Shown here one piece after another: positions 10,109-19,396 of a stretch of DNA of 64,000 nt (position 1 is its first letter; each line of letters starts with the position of its first letter). Position numbers and translations under genes: made by a program. Source of the stretch: Isoperla grammatica (taxonomy: Eukaryota > Arthropoda > Insecta > Plecoptera > Perlodidae). The notes beneath the pieces are model-generated. The model had not been told where the DNA came from. It worked only from the letters and a program-made list of their open reading frames with translations, and did not search any database. The DNA lies in assembly GCA_945910005.1 (NCBI GenBank), contig OX246743.1, positions 10,770,587 to 10,834,586 on the forward strand, given 5' to 3'.

Positions 10109-11990
10109 TTTGCAGTTCAAGGGAGTTGTTTTTTACTTAGTATGGCCACGTTTAGACAAACCTCATTTTTTTCTCGGAAACAATTGTATTTTGTACCTTC
10201 TGTGCAGTACTATTGAACATGGTAAGCAGTTTTTCTAGAACAGTGCTGAGTCGTATGCAAGATTGGTATTGGATCTGCATTTCGTTTGTATGTTACATAG
10301 CGACTGTTTCGTGCTGAACAAACCAATTTCCATACAAAATAAGGCCAAGTACATAAAAGAGAAGTTGCATGATTGTTCGTATTTAGTATATTCCAGATAC
10401 GTTTTAAGTTGTTTTATACAATCATAAACGGAGACTTGTGAAGAGTCAACCTTAAATGGGGCGTTGTACATTTACAAAACAAAAGTAGGCTAATTATACA
10501 TTTTGGATTTTTTTTTAATTGTAAAAATATGAAAATACGAACCACCTTCATCTTGCTCGTTAATATAGTTTTCTGTAACGTGAATGTAAAACGTAATATT
10601 GAGGAAACGCGTTGTATAATATTTGTTTTAGTTTTAGTTTTGAACATTGCATGACTCCTTACATGTTTAGGATGAATTACAAAGAAAAACGAAAAACCTT
10701 TTATTTGAAACACGATTAGTTATGAAGCGAGAACAAAATATGGAAATAGAACCCTCTACAATGACACACCCACAATGAGTGAATGAGTGATTCTACAATG
10801 AGTGATGGAGCGTGGAACTCTCATTCAAAGGTTTAGGGTTCGATTCATTCCAAGTGCTGAGCAAGTGCTGAGCACGTGGTGACGCTGTAAACACAATGCA
10901 TATAATGTAAACATTCATTTGGAGTATTTTAAACGATCAGAGAGTAATCTGTTAAAGTTTTAAAAATATATTTCTAGTTAAAAGAATTCGTGCAAAAGAA
11001 GTTTGGCATTAGATGGGAGAGAACCTTTCATTACACTTATTTGCAACTAAGAAAGCATTTCTCCCTATACCAAGTGTAACTTAATCCTTGTTTTCAGTTT
11101 TATTTGAATGCTCTTCACCAGGGGTATTATTCCATTCAGAACCTTTGCTCCTTTGCAAATGAATGAAGAACCCATCTTTTGAGGCGTCTTCAATGTTCGC
11201 ATTCAGAAATGGAAACAAAAGACTTAATTAAGTTGAGGGTAACTTGAATTCAGAAATGATAGAAACAAAACGAATGCGACGTTCTATCAGAGCAAATAAA
11301 TTAACAGCTGTTGTTGATTAAAATTATTATACCGACAAAAAATACGTCATGTATTTGTTTACCTGTGTTTGTGTGTTAGTTTTTAATTGTTTGTATCTCA
11401 AACAAGATGAAGATAAATCTAATAATACATGTTTTAAAGTTTATCGCGAGTACTTCTTGTAGATTTATTGTAATCCTAACAACAGGATTTATTGGTTACG
11501 GAACGGGTATGATTTTTCAACTAGGTACTGGAAAAAAATATAAGTGAAAAACTGTACTTGAAATTACAAATTTTAAAATTATGTGAATATATGGATGTAC
11601 GATTGTAGGTTTTTTATTTTATTTTTTAAGGAGTTTAAATAACGGTATGTTTATTTCCGTTCTCCTATAATGTTCTAAGTTTATTTGAAGGTGATCGTGA
11701 TTATGAAAGGAACTTGTAACAATCTTATCCAGGCTTTCCTGGTTTGACCGACCTACCAAGTAAATAATCGACGCATAACACAGTAAACGTAAAATACACA
11801 TCCTTAACGGAGAGAATAATCTAACGAACTCAGGATAACGGAGATTATTTTAAATAAGAACATTGAAACACAAAATAAAAACATTCTAATCAATCTAGAA
11901 CAGTTATTTTTTATTAATGAATGTGCTGAAAGAATCGAGAGCAAATAACAGCTGAACTAAGGTGTACGACTCAATCCTATTTGCCTTTGA
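10109..11990. other. Possible 3' UTR then unique AT-rich sequence
   Basis: Follows the terminal exon candidate. No close AATAAA stands out before about 11,298. Several short ORFs look like chance. A local duplication of AATGAGTGA-type words occurs near 10,770-10,805. Nothing else is recognised. Confidence 0.4.
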
Positions 11991-11994
11991 CCGA

Positions 11995-12090
11995 GGGAAA
12001 CTTCGGTGGAAGGATTACCGGCAGCTGGTATCGAACCGTCGACCTCCCGAATTAGAGCCTCGTTTGCTAATACTCAACCAACTCTATCGG
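11995..12090 (-). mobile_element. tRNA-derived SINE head
   Basis: On the minus strand, TTGGTTGAGTATTAG resembles an A box and GGTTCGATACC fits the B-box consensus GGTTCGANNCC, about 40 bp apart. This is an internal RNA polymerase III promoter arrangement. No cloverleaf of a functional tRNA is evident, so a SINE or tRNA pseudogene is likeliest. Confidence 0.55.
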
Positions 12091-12658
12091 GTTTATAATA
12101 GTTTATTACTTTTTGCTCCCAAGCTATTTCATTAGTTTTTTCACATTTGTTTAAGAAGAATAAAAATAAAAATAAAAACAAATCAAATTGTATTTTATAG
12201 ACAGTCTATACCCACTCAGTTACAAGATGTGATTTTCACTGGGGGCCATTACCTTATGCAGTGGAAGCAGGAATACACCCACTAGACCAACGAGATTAGG
12301 CCTATACACTTTGACTTATAATTTGTTATGTCCCCCTCCTCATCATCATTCATTAATCACCCTCTATTAGTAAGTAAGTAAGTATAAGTAAGTAATTTAT
12401 TTATTTTAATTTTACAGTTTTAAATTACACTTGGGTACTAATTACAGAATAGTATCTTAATATTATATTTTTTTAGCAGTAATTACAAGTATGTAAGTTA
12501 ATGTAAACCATTGTTAAGTTTGCACTTGTGGGACGATCAGTCCTGTTGCAATTGCAAGTATACTCTGGAATAACATATAACGTTTAACGTATAACGTTTG
12601 TTAAAAGTGTTCGATGTTACACTGAGTATTGTCTTTGTCCCGTGTTCTACCACTATAA
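12091..12658. other. Unique sequence with a short TAAG-type repeat
   Basis: A run of TAAG/TAAGTAAG words lies at about 12,370-12,395. No gene is supported. Confidence 0.4.
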
Positions 12659-12807
12659 GGGCCGGTCTTACAATCTCCTAAGAAAGTTTTTATAGCAATT
12701 ATTACTTAACTATTTGGAGGATTTCAAGGGTTTTGATTGGTGGTTGCCATGGAGAAAACAAGCTATTCGACGAATAAGTAGTTATTGGGACATTGTAAGA
12801 CTGACCT
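12659..12807. mobile_element. MITE of about 150 bp with CCAAT-containing core
   Basis: Imperfect terminal inverted repeats: GGGCCGGTCTTACAATCTCC at the left against AGGTCAGTCTTACAATGTCC read from the right end. The interior carries GATTGGTGGTTGCCATGG followed by AGAAAACAA. A similar core recurs near 17,305 and 46,959. Confidence 0.6.
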
Positions 12808-12895
12808 AAGTACATATAAAACTCCAAAATTGTTGCAACACAACAATACAAACCTTAAAACTTGTCGTAGGCTTTCGCGGCCCGAGTCATTATTA

Positions 12896-13061
12896 AAACT
12901 TGGCTGTCGGGTTTCGCCGCGTCCATCGATAACAAAAGTCTTGACGTTTCGGGCCATGTCACTGTCCATCTTCAGTTCTTCCGAAGATGGACCGTGCAAT
13001 CGGCCCGAAACGTCAAGACTTTTTTATCGATGGACGCGGCGAAACCCGACAGCCAAGTTTT
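12896..13061. repeat. Head-to-head palindrome with hammerhead-like cores (Penelope-like terminal repeat)
   Basis: Arms of about 60 bp (12896-12955 and 13002-13061) are nearly perfect inverted copies around a 46-bp centre. The left copy read on the minus strand contains CTGAAGA, a G/C-rich hairpin and CCCGAAACGTC. The right copy on the plus strand has CCGAAGA at 12981-12987 and GAAAC at 13007-13011. CUGANGA, stem and GAAA form the conserved hammerhead core. Such minimal cores are described in terminal repeats of Penelope-like retroelements. The preceding TCGTAGGCTTTCGCGG also resembles words I associate with those repeats. No reverse transcriptase remains. Confidence 0.6.
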
Positions 13062-13149
13062 GATAATACAAACCTTGTTGTTTTCGTCGTTCGACTTATA
13101 CCCATTAGCCAACAAACCAGTGTGAAATCGCCTAACCTAACCGCAAGAA

Positions 13150-13513
13150 AAATATAAAATGTATACGTATTTTTATTGCGGAGCGGCGAACGAACGTACG
13201 AACGAAACTCCAGTTTGCCAAATGGGTTTTGGCTGTGGTCCACACCGGTCGGCTGACGTTTGGCGCTAGCGTCGGCGCGGCCAGAGAAGCGTCGGTGTCC
13301 GGGGCCTGTTCGGCGCAGCGGCAGCGCAGTCTAACCGACGCCACCGACAGAGAAGCATCATCCGCTCTTGCCCGTCACCGGTACAACCACTCACACTCTG
13401 TGATTCTGGCTGGCTGGACAACTGTGCGCGAACTGTGCGTTTTTGTTTCGCCCAATTCTTAGAGAAATAAATAATATGGAATTCTGTTGTTGGTGGGAAA
13501 GTGTGTGACAGTA
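13150..13513 (+). promoter_or_regulatory. CpG-rich probable promoter and 5' UTR
   Basis: About thirty CpG dinucleotides occur within roughly 260 bp (13,180-13,440) in an otherwise CpG-poor region. A TATA-like AATATAAAATG lies at about 13,149. A short upstream ORF of ten codons starts near 13,476, before the main ATG. The block is open in several frames on both strands, so it could hold coding sequence, but as the leader of the exon at 13,514 it is coherent. Confidence 0.45.
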
Positions 13514-13580
13514 ATGAACCGGCTACATACCAGAGATACATCATCGGAAGATCTTCATAAATCAAGCGGAAAATATAAAG
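13514..13580 (+). CDS. Probable first coding exon of an unknown gene
   Basis: ATG at 13514 opens 22 codons (MNRLHTRDTSSEDLHKSSGK then YK) and one extra base, ending AAAG followed by a canonical donor GTAAGC at 13581. The peptide is polar and Ser-rich, compatible with a disordered N terminus. A CpG-rich leader lies directly upstream. The downstream exons are not in view or not recognised. The A at -3 is a fair start context, while +4 is A. I do not recognise the family. Confidence 0.45.
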
Positions 13581-13586
13581 GTAAGC

Positions 13587-14637
13587 CCCTTATTATAATA
13601 TAATATAAATTACATCAACTTATTGAAATTATTTTTTTTTTTTTACTAACGCATGTTTTAGAATGTTGTGTCAAGAAAACATGAATGGATTATATGTTTG
13701 ATTTTAACTAGATAAAAATATGCTCGACACCGAAATAATCTTTATTAAGAATCAGCCAAGAACTGACCGTTCGTTTGGCAGAGAAACAATAATGCGAATA
13801 TTTAAAAACAAGTCGATTAATCAAACGGTTAAAAAAAGAAAATTTAAAATGAGTAAAAGAAAAGCGTGCGTGGTGTATGGTTTAGTTAATTAAAAGTGTG
13901 TAGCGAGTGTATGCGAGGTAGTTGTGTTTGAATGTATGGTGTGTTGGGTGTCACGCCCACATTGCACCCCCCCCCCCCCCCCTTCTCCCTCTCTCTCTCT
14001 CTCACACCCGTGGGCCAGCCTGTCTACTATATGGTTCGATAACACATGCTGATGAATTCGCAGTGGGCCCTTCAACATTGACATAAAATGCACCTGTGTC
14101 GTATACAAAGACAATTTAATACACCACTATGTATGTTATTGCTATGGATCCGTTACAGAACACTACTTATATTGCTACTTCATGGTTGAAGGCATTTAGG
14201 CATTAGACGTCCTGAACATTTACTAAATATTGCAATAATAACAAAAACGCAACTATTATTACTATTCTGAATATATTTCTTGAATATATTATTTGTGATA
14301 GATGGATTACTAGATAAGGAGAACAATATGTTTAAAATTTAATTAACATTTCAAAGAAATTTTAAAAAATTGTTTCAAAATTAAAATTATTCATTCCTTA
14401 CTTACTAACTTAGAAGTCGAAATAAAATGTCATGATTATTTTAATATGTGATACGTTTTCCATGTGTCCCCATCGTTCTTACGAAACTTAGCTCATTTTA
14501 CGCTTTCAACATTAAAGAAAGAAAAAACTATAATTTCACGGTATTTCGATACAGTATCAAACCACACTTTCACCCCACGAAAACGAATCATACACAACAT
14601 TGTCACGTCAGTTTTTTATGATTGATGAAACTATACT
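13587..14637. other. Probable intron start, unique AT-rich sequence
   Basis: Contains a C17 homopolymer at about 13,966-13,982 followed by a short CT repeat. No coding exon is recognised. Confidence 0.4.
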
Positions 14638-14638
14638 T

Positions 14639-14677
<39 letters not shown>

Positions 14678-14703
14678 ATAGTAGTAGTAGTAGTAGTAGT
14701 AGT
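14638..14703 (+). repeat. (GTA)n trinucleotide microsatellite
   Basis: About 22 units of GTA/AGT with one interruption (AATAGT). Confidence 0.95.
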
Positions 14704-15340
14704 TCCTCCTTCCTAATTCCTATATTACACACACACAAACACACTTCCTATATAGTTCCCTTCTATATTCCATGTATATTCTATTCCTGCAAAGCTTGCC
14801 CCACATCAATGCTTTGGAAACGAAAAAGAGCATCTTACAGTACTGTACTATGTACTTTTTTTACTTAGTTAGATCCGTGCAACGTAATTGCAAATAATTA
14901 TATTTTAAAGGAGTTTCTTCATAGCCTGAATAAAATACACGAGCAAGGAAAAAATAGTTTCTACTTTCGATAGAGTAGAATGAATGAGAATATGTAGGCC
15001 TACTAGAGCATTGAATAAAACGTACTAATATATATTAAAGCAATTGTTGTAATACAAGTTTGTTCTGACTGGGGATCGATCCCAGAGCCTCTAGTGGCGT
15101 TCCAAAATATGAAAATTGGTATATTATGTATAATGGCCTTTATAATGTTTATAGTACAGTTTCTGTAGTACCTTATTTAAAAGAAAACATTTTTTGGTTA
15201 ATCAATCTTTACACACATTATGTAAGTTTTTAAGTCAACGTTTCGACGTTGAAATGAAACTTTCAATTAAAAATAAAAATAAGTCATGATTATTGGTTTT
15301 ACCGAAAAATGTTTCCTTTTAATACATTTTGTTACCAATA
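14704..15340. other. Unique AT-rich sequence with one weak tRNA-like box
   Basis: A minus-strand B-box-like GGGATCGATCCCC lies near 15,070. Nothing else is supported. Confidence 0.35.
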
Positions 15341-15344
15341 AAAA

Positions 15345-15690
15345 TTAAAAAATCCTATGGTTATATAATATGTAGATAATGAGAAAATAACCATCAAGGA
15401 AATGATATTTCGAGCACAGAAAGTGGCAGCCATGTAGTCCTCAGTATAAAGCGACCACTTGGTCGACGTTGGCTGTTTGAGAAACCATGAGGCTATAGTG
15501 GGGCTTAAATCCCCGCTTTTGTCTTTATCACCCGAGAAAGCCCCAGTGGGGAAATAAGGCCGGGTCGAACCTTCTAGAGCATCGGACTGCATGTAAACGA
15601 TATCGCACGTAGTATGGGCCAACCTTAGGTAGCCGAGATGTCTTTCATTGCTACAAGTACACGTCTGATAGCAATTATTCGTGTTTGGTA
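15345..15690 (-). mobile_element. tRNA-derived SINE with a conserved body and tail
   Basis: Read on the minus strand, a tRNA-like head ends in B box GGTTCGACCCGG (about 15,563). A C/G-rich body with TTTCCCCACTGGGGC follows, then a tail ACTTTCTGTGCTCGAAATAT near 15,405-15,425 and CCTTGATGGTTATTTTCTC near 15,385. The ordered head, body and LINE-like tail suggest one of the invertebrate SINE superfamilies with a conserved domain; which one needs a library search. The 122-codon minus-strand ORF across it is a shadow. Confidence 0.6.
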
Positions 15691-15898
15691 CACCAAGCAC
15701 TATAATATAATTATAAACATAATTATGTATTTATAATAGTGAACTAAGAATCAATGAACATCTACCCCTGAACTAACTATAGAGTCGGGTAGGGGGTGGG
15801 AGGTTCCCACCATCAATTGGGCCTCGAATTTCCCGAATTTTACTTGACAATGTCTTGTACAATAGACTTTGCATCGATATGGCTATAACTTTTAATTC

Positions 15899-15921
15899 TA
15901 TATATATATATATATATATAT
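15899..15921. repeat. (TA)n microsatellite
   Basis: About eleven TA units. It lies on the left flank of the palindrome at 15,958-16,168; a second TA run lies on the right flank. Confidence 0.9.
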
Positions 15922-15957
15922 GTATCACACGCAGAAACTTATTGACCCGGAATAATG

Positions 15958-16168
15958 TTAAAACCACACACACAATTATAAAACGAAACCAAGGTCACTT
16001 ACTTTTAAAAACCGGTGAATTTTCGGAGTAATCCGTTCCTACTCCTTCCTCAGACCGGCAGTTGGCCTCGGTCTGAGGAAGGAGTAGGAACGGATTACTC
16101 CGAAAATTCACCGGTTTTTAAAAGTAAGTGACCTTGGTTTCGTTTTATAATTGTGTGTGTGGTTTTAA
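15958..16168. repeat. Near-perfect 99-bp palindrome with hammerhead-like cores
   Basis: Arms 15958-16056 and 16070-16168 are essentially exact inverted copies around a 13-bp loop. On the plus strand CTGAGGA (16073-16079), GGAGTA (16081-16086) paired with TACTCC (16096-16101), and GAAA (16102-16105) form a hammerhead-type core, with one extra A before the stem. The minus strand of the other arm carries the same core. TA microsatellites flank both ends (15,899-15,921 and 16,167-16,185). Likely a terminal-repeat relic of a Penelope-like or ribozyme-bearing retroelement. Confidence 0.65.
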
Positions 16169-16185
16169 TATATATATATATATAT
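16165..16185. repeat. (TA)n microsatellite
   Basis: About nine TA units directly after the palindrome's right arm. Confidence 0.9.
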
Positions 16186-16234
16186 TCAAATATTTATTCA
16201 AGAAACACCCTTGTCGTAGATATGTGAAATCCAG

Positions 16235-16480
16235 AAATTAAAAACCAATCCCGACTGGGAATCGAACCCAGGTCTCCCACTTGCCGGGTGGGCAGATAAC
16301 ATGTCGCCATCTATCTGTAACCATTTACATAATAATATATCAGAAAATTACCGAAGTAAAAACCAAGACCGAACCAGCAATCGAGCCCTGGACCTTCTGT
16401 ATTGGAAACAGAGATGAACCCATCCCACAAGAACAACAAAAAGCACAGACACATTTAATGTCCATTCAATAAAGGTTATT
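16235..16480 (-). mobile_element. Two adjacent tRNA-like SINE heads
   Basis: Minus-strand B boxes: GGGTTCGATTCCC near 16,258-16,271 and GGGCTCGATTGC near 16,376-16,388. The second is followed (on the plus strand) by GGACCTTCTGTATTGGAAAC, a string shared with copies at about 39,490 and 40,600. Confidence 0.5.
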
Positions 16481-16544
16481 CAAGCGTAGTTTTCAATTGG
16501 AATTCCTTAGTTTCACTTCACTTGGAGTTAATGAAGCTGGTGTG

Positions 16545-16655
16545 ACGTATTTCGAGTTCGACCTATCGAAATCAAGTCACCCAATAACTCGATCCGTTCC
16601 GCTCCGTCGAGCAGAGCTACCAACCAATGAGCCACCTCTGCATGTATTGTCTTAA
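16545..16655 (-). mobile_element. tRNA-derived SINE head, degraded B box
   Basis: On the minus strand AGGTGGCTCATTGGTTGGTA and the following CTCTGCTCGACGGAGC look like a D-arm and anticodon-arm region. The B-box region ACGGATCGAGTTATT is degenerate. Confidence 0.45.
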
Positions 16656-18180
16656 ACACAATTAGTCAGACAACACGAGAGACAAAGACTGCACGGCTAT
16701 AAATACTCTAGGTGTGAAACTCTTTTCACTGTGGAATGTTCTTTCGGTTGACGGATGGGTGTAAAACAAAAGCAACCATCGTCTTGTGATGATTTTCTTT
16801 GAGTTGTGTGGTATATTGGTTTATGCTTACTAATTATAATATAGTACAGTGACAATTGGTTCGGTCATTATCCTTGAACAATGCTCAATTTTCATCGAAT
16901 AACTTGCTTCTAATCAAATTCTACAAAATTGTTGATCAAGAATCCAAATCCAAATCACCCAATTTGAAATGCTTTGAAATGTTTATTAGCCACACAATAT
17001 CTTATTTTCTAATTATTGTGCATTCGGATTACAGCATCCCAATAAACACCGAAGAAATGTGTCAACAAGATAAAAACTAAATATTGTGTAATTTATTGGA
17101 GCAAACAAAAATGGATTAAAAATTTAAATCCGAAACAGCCAATCAAATGCTTTAAAACTATTAAATCTTCTTGTTTTCTCCAAGGAAACCGCCAATTAGA
17201 AGCGTGGTTTCCTAGGAGAAAACAATTGTTTGTCCCAGACTTAATACGGGCGTATAAGTTTCAACTTAATATTTTGGCTGTCAGCTAACTTGATTTCAAA
17301 GCTTCTGATTGGTGTTTGGCATGGTGAAAACAATTTAGGAGATACTTAAATATTTAGCTGGAAGTCATAAGACTGGGCCTTAGTCAACAAAAATACTGTT
17401 GTGAATTTTTTGTAGACACATATTTTGCCTATACAATATCCTTGAACATAGCAGCTATATTCTCAACGTTAATAGCGCTATTATTAAACAGAAAAAAACC
17501 GTTTCCAGTGAACCAATTGTTTACACGAGTATAGTTTGTTCTGTACGAAGGTTGTCGGTGAGTTAGCAACAAGAGTGATGGCAGACTGGCGCACTTGAAG
17601 CAATGAGATAGACCAGCTCGTGTCGTAAGCTAATGTGGTTAGTGTATAACACTGTTTGTACGCCACTGATCCACACGACACCGCATCAAAAGCAGATTGT
17701 TTGCAGAACCAATGGGTGAGAGAGAGAGATAGTGAACTATAGAGCAGAGACAGACCAAGATTGGAATAAGTGCAATGTAAGAGATAATCCAAGATATGTG
17801 CTGTAATGGATATATGGAAGTGAAAAGACTGAAAAAAAAGAAAGAATTAGAGAGCTGTTTCAAACAAATATACACGGGTAATGAGACACTGTATACTGTG
17901 GAGATGTACCATTACAAAAGATTTTGGGATAGGAACATGGGGTATAGGGTTAAATAACGCATTGTCTCTGCTGAAGCAAATCCCGACATCAATATGGTTT
18001 GAGTAATTCGGAGACTGCATGTATTTATAATTTGCGTTTTAGATAAACTGATGAAAACTGATGGATTGAAACTGATGGAAACCAAAGCATATCTTCACAC
18101 TATGCAGATATAGGCTATACTGCAAACTAATATGTTCAACTAACGATGAAAAGTCTTGTTGCTACGTCTTTATTATTGCA
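16656..18180. other. Mostly unique sequence with a MITE-like segment
   Basis: About 17,230-17,385 holds a CCAAT-type core (CTGATTGGTGTTTGGCATGG) with CCCAGACTTAATAC at one side and an inverted-like CCCAGTCTTATGAC at the other. This suggests a relative of the MITE at 12,659. No exon is supported. Confidence 0.35.
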
Positions 18181-18185
18181 ATAGT

Positions 18186-18310
18186 GCTATTCGAGACGAT
18201 GAGGGGTGGTAGAAAAAAATGAAGGGCAAATACAAAGAGCCATGCGTTATGCGGGATTGGAACCCGGGTCCCGGTGCGCCCAAACCGCATTAGCCACCAC
18301 GGACGGCAAC
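18186..18310 (-). mobile_element. SINE copy 1 with CTCATCGTCTCGAATA tail
   Basis: On the minus strand a tRNA-like head (GGTGGCTAATGCGGTTTGGG, then GGGTTCCAATCCCGC as a mutated B box) is followed by a body ending CTCATCGTCTCGAATA. The same tail ends the copy at 18,826. Confidence 0.6.
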
Positions 18311-18379
18311 GGCATACAAATAACAAGATGTTGAGACGGATACATTTAGTAAATCAACATTGCAAATAACCCGCATGTT

Positions 18380-18720
18380 TGCCATATTAATGGCGGCAAT
18401 AGATTTCCCCCGCCTGGCGCGCCACACACGAGAACATATGATGACGCGGCGATGATGACGTCACAGATATTGGCAACGTCACCGACGACGGTCGACGCAG
18501 CAATCTCCCAACTCAAGCGGGTCATCTATTTTTGGACGCGTCATCGCGGTACACTTCTCAAATGAACGACGTCACTTTATGGACCCATCACGTGGTGATT
18601 TCATTAAGTGATCACGTGTTTTGGTGACTCGAACACGTGTGATTATGTGACGAACACGTTGTTCAATGTGATACGCACGTGTGTAATGGAACAAGTAAGA
18701 GTACATCACGTTAATGTGAA
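18380..18720. promoter_or_regulatory. Cluster of CRE and ACGTG (E-box-like) motifs
   Basis: A full CRE palindrome TGACGTCA near 18,454 and several ACGTC words precede a run of CACGTG or ACGTG words at about 18,590, 18,614, 18,640, 18,655, 18,677 and 18,708. It sits between two SINEs and is CpG-rich. It may be a regulatory element or a decayed repeat with an ACGTG-bearing unit. Confidence 0.35.
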
Positions 18721-18825
18721 GATGTTTTTTTTGCTTTACGTCTCTATTGTTTGTGTATTTGTTGTGCATTTGTTGTGTGTTTGTTGTATTGTGTCTCTAT
18801 TGTTTGTGTTGCATTGATCATACAA

Positions 18826-18970
18826 TATTCGAGACGATGAGCGGTGATAGATGAAGACAGTTACAGAAAACCGTGCCTTATGCGGGATTCGAACCCACAC
18901 CCCTATCTATAGGAGGTATATTCTTAGGTCCTGAGCCTCATCCGCATGAGCCATGGGGGCAGATTGTACT
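18826..18970 (-). mobile_element. SINE copy 2 with CTCATCGTCTCGAATA tail
   Basis: The minus strand reads CCCCCATGGCTCATGCGGAT (A-box region), then GTGGGTTCGAATCCCGC, a perfect B box, then a body and the tail CTCATCGTCTCGAATA. It is better preserved than copy 1. Confidence 0.7.
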
Positions 18971-19019
18971 TTTCTGAATAATGTGCAGAATGTATTAAAC
19001 AAATTGTATACATTTTCCA

Positions 19020-19034
19020 TATATATATATATAC
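19020..19034. repeat. (AT)n microsatellite
   Basis: A short AT run. Confidence 0.85.
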
Positions 19035-19183
19035 ATTGTTTGTATTTACACTGTTACAATCGAAAGTCAATCACATATTATATAACTTTCCTAATGCATT
19101 GATCAGTAATGTTTATTGAAGTTTTCATAGTATTTGATTTTGAGATATTCGTTTCGAATGAGATTAGGTTAGGTAATGGACGT

Positions 19184-19396
19184 GATGACGGCTTGACAAT
19201 GCAGGCTGGACAAGGTGAAGGCTTGACAATGCAGGCTGGACAAGGTGAAGGGTTGACAATGCAGGCTGGACAAGGTGAAGGGTTGACAATACACATGCAT
19301 GCAGTGATGAGGCTTGACAATGCAGGCTGGACAAGGTGAAGGGTTGACAATGCAGGCTGGACAAGGTGAAGGGTTGACAATACACATGCATGCAGC
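19184..19396. repeat. 30-bp minisatellite with higher-order pattern
   Basis: The unit contains TTGACAATGCAGGCTGGACA and AGGTGAAG. Three units, then a spacer ACACATGCATGCAG with a short tail, then two units and the same spacer again. The repeat length is a multiple of three, so open frames on both strands are by-products. Confidence 0.9.

Noticed and set aside
13266..13565. Minus-strand 99-codon ORF over the CpG-rich block
   Set aside because: The CpG-rich block is open in several frames on both strands. The plus-strand ATG with a GTAAGC donor is the more economical reading.
15332..15700. A 122-codon minus-strand protein gene
   Set aside because: The ORF coincides with a SINE head, body and tail, which explains its GC content.
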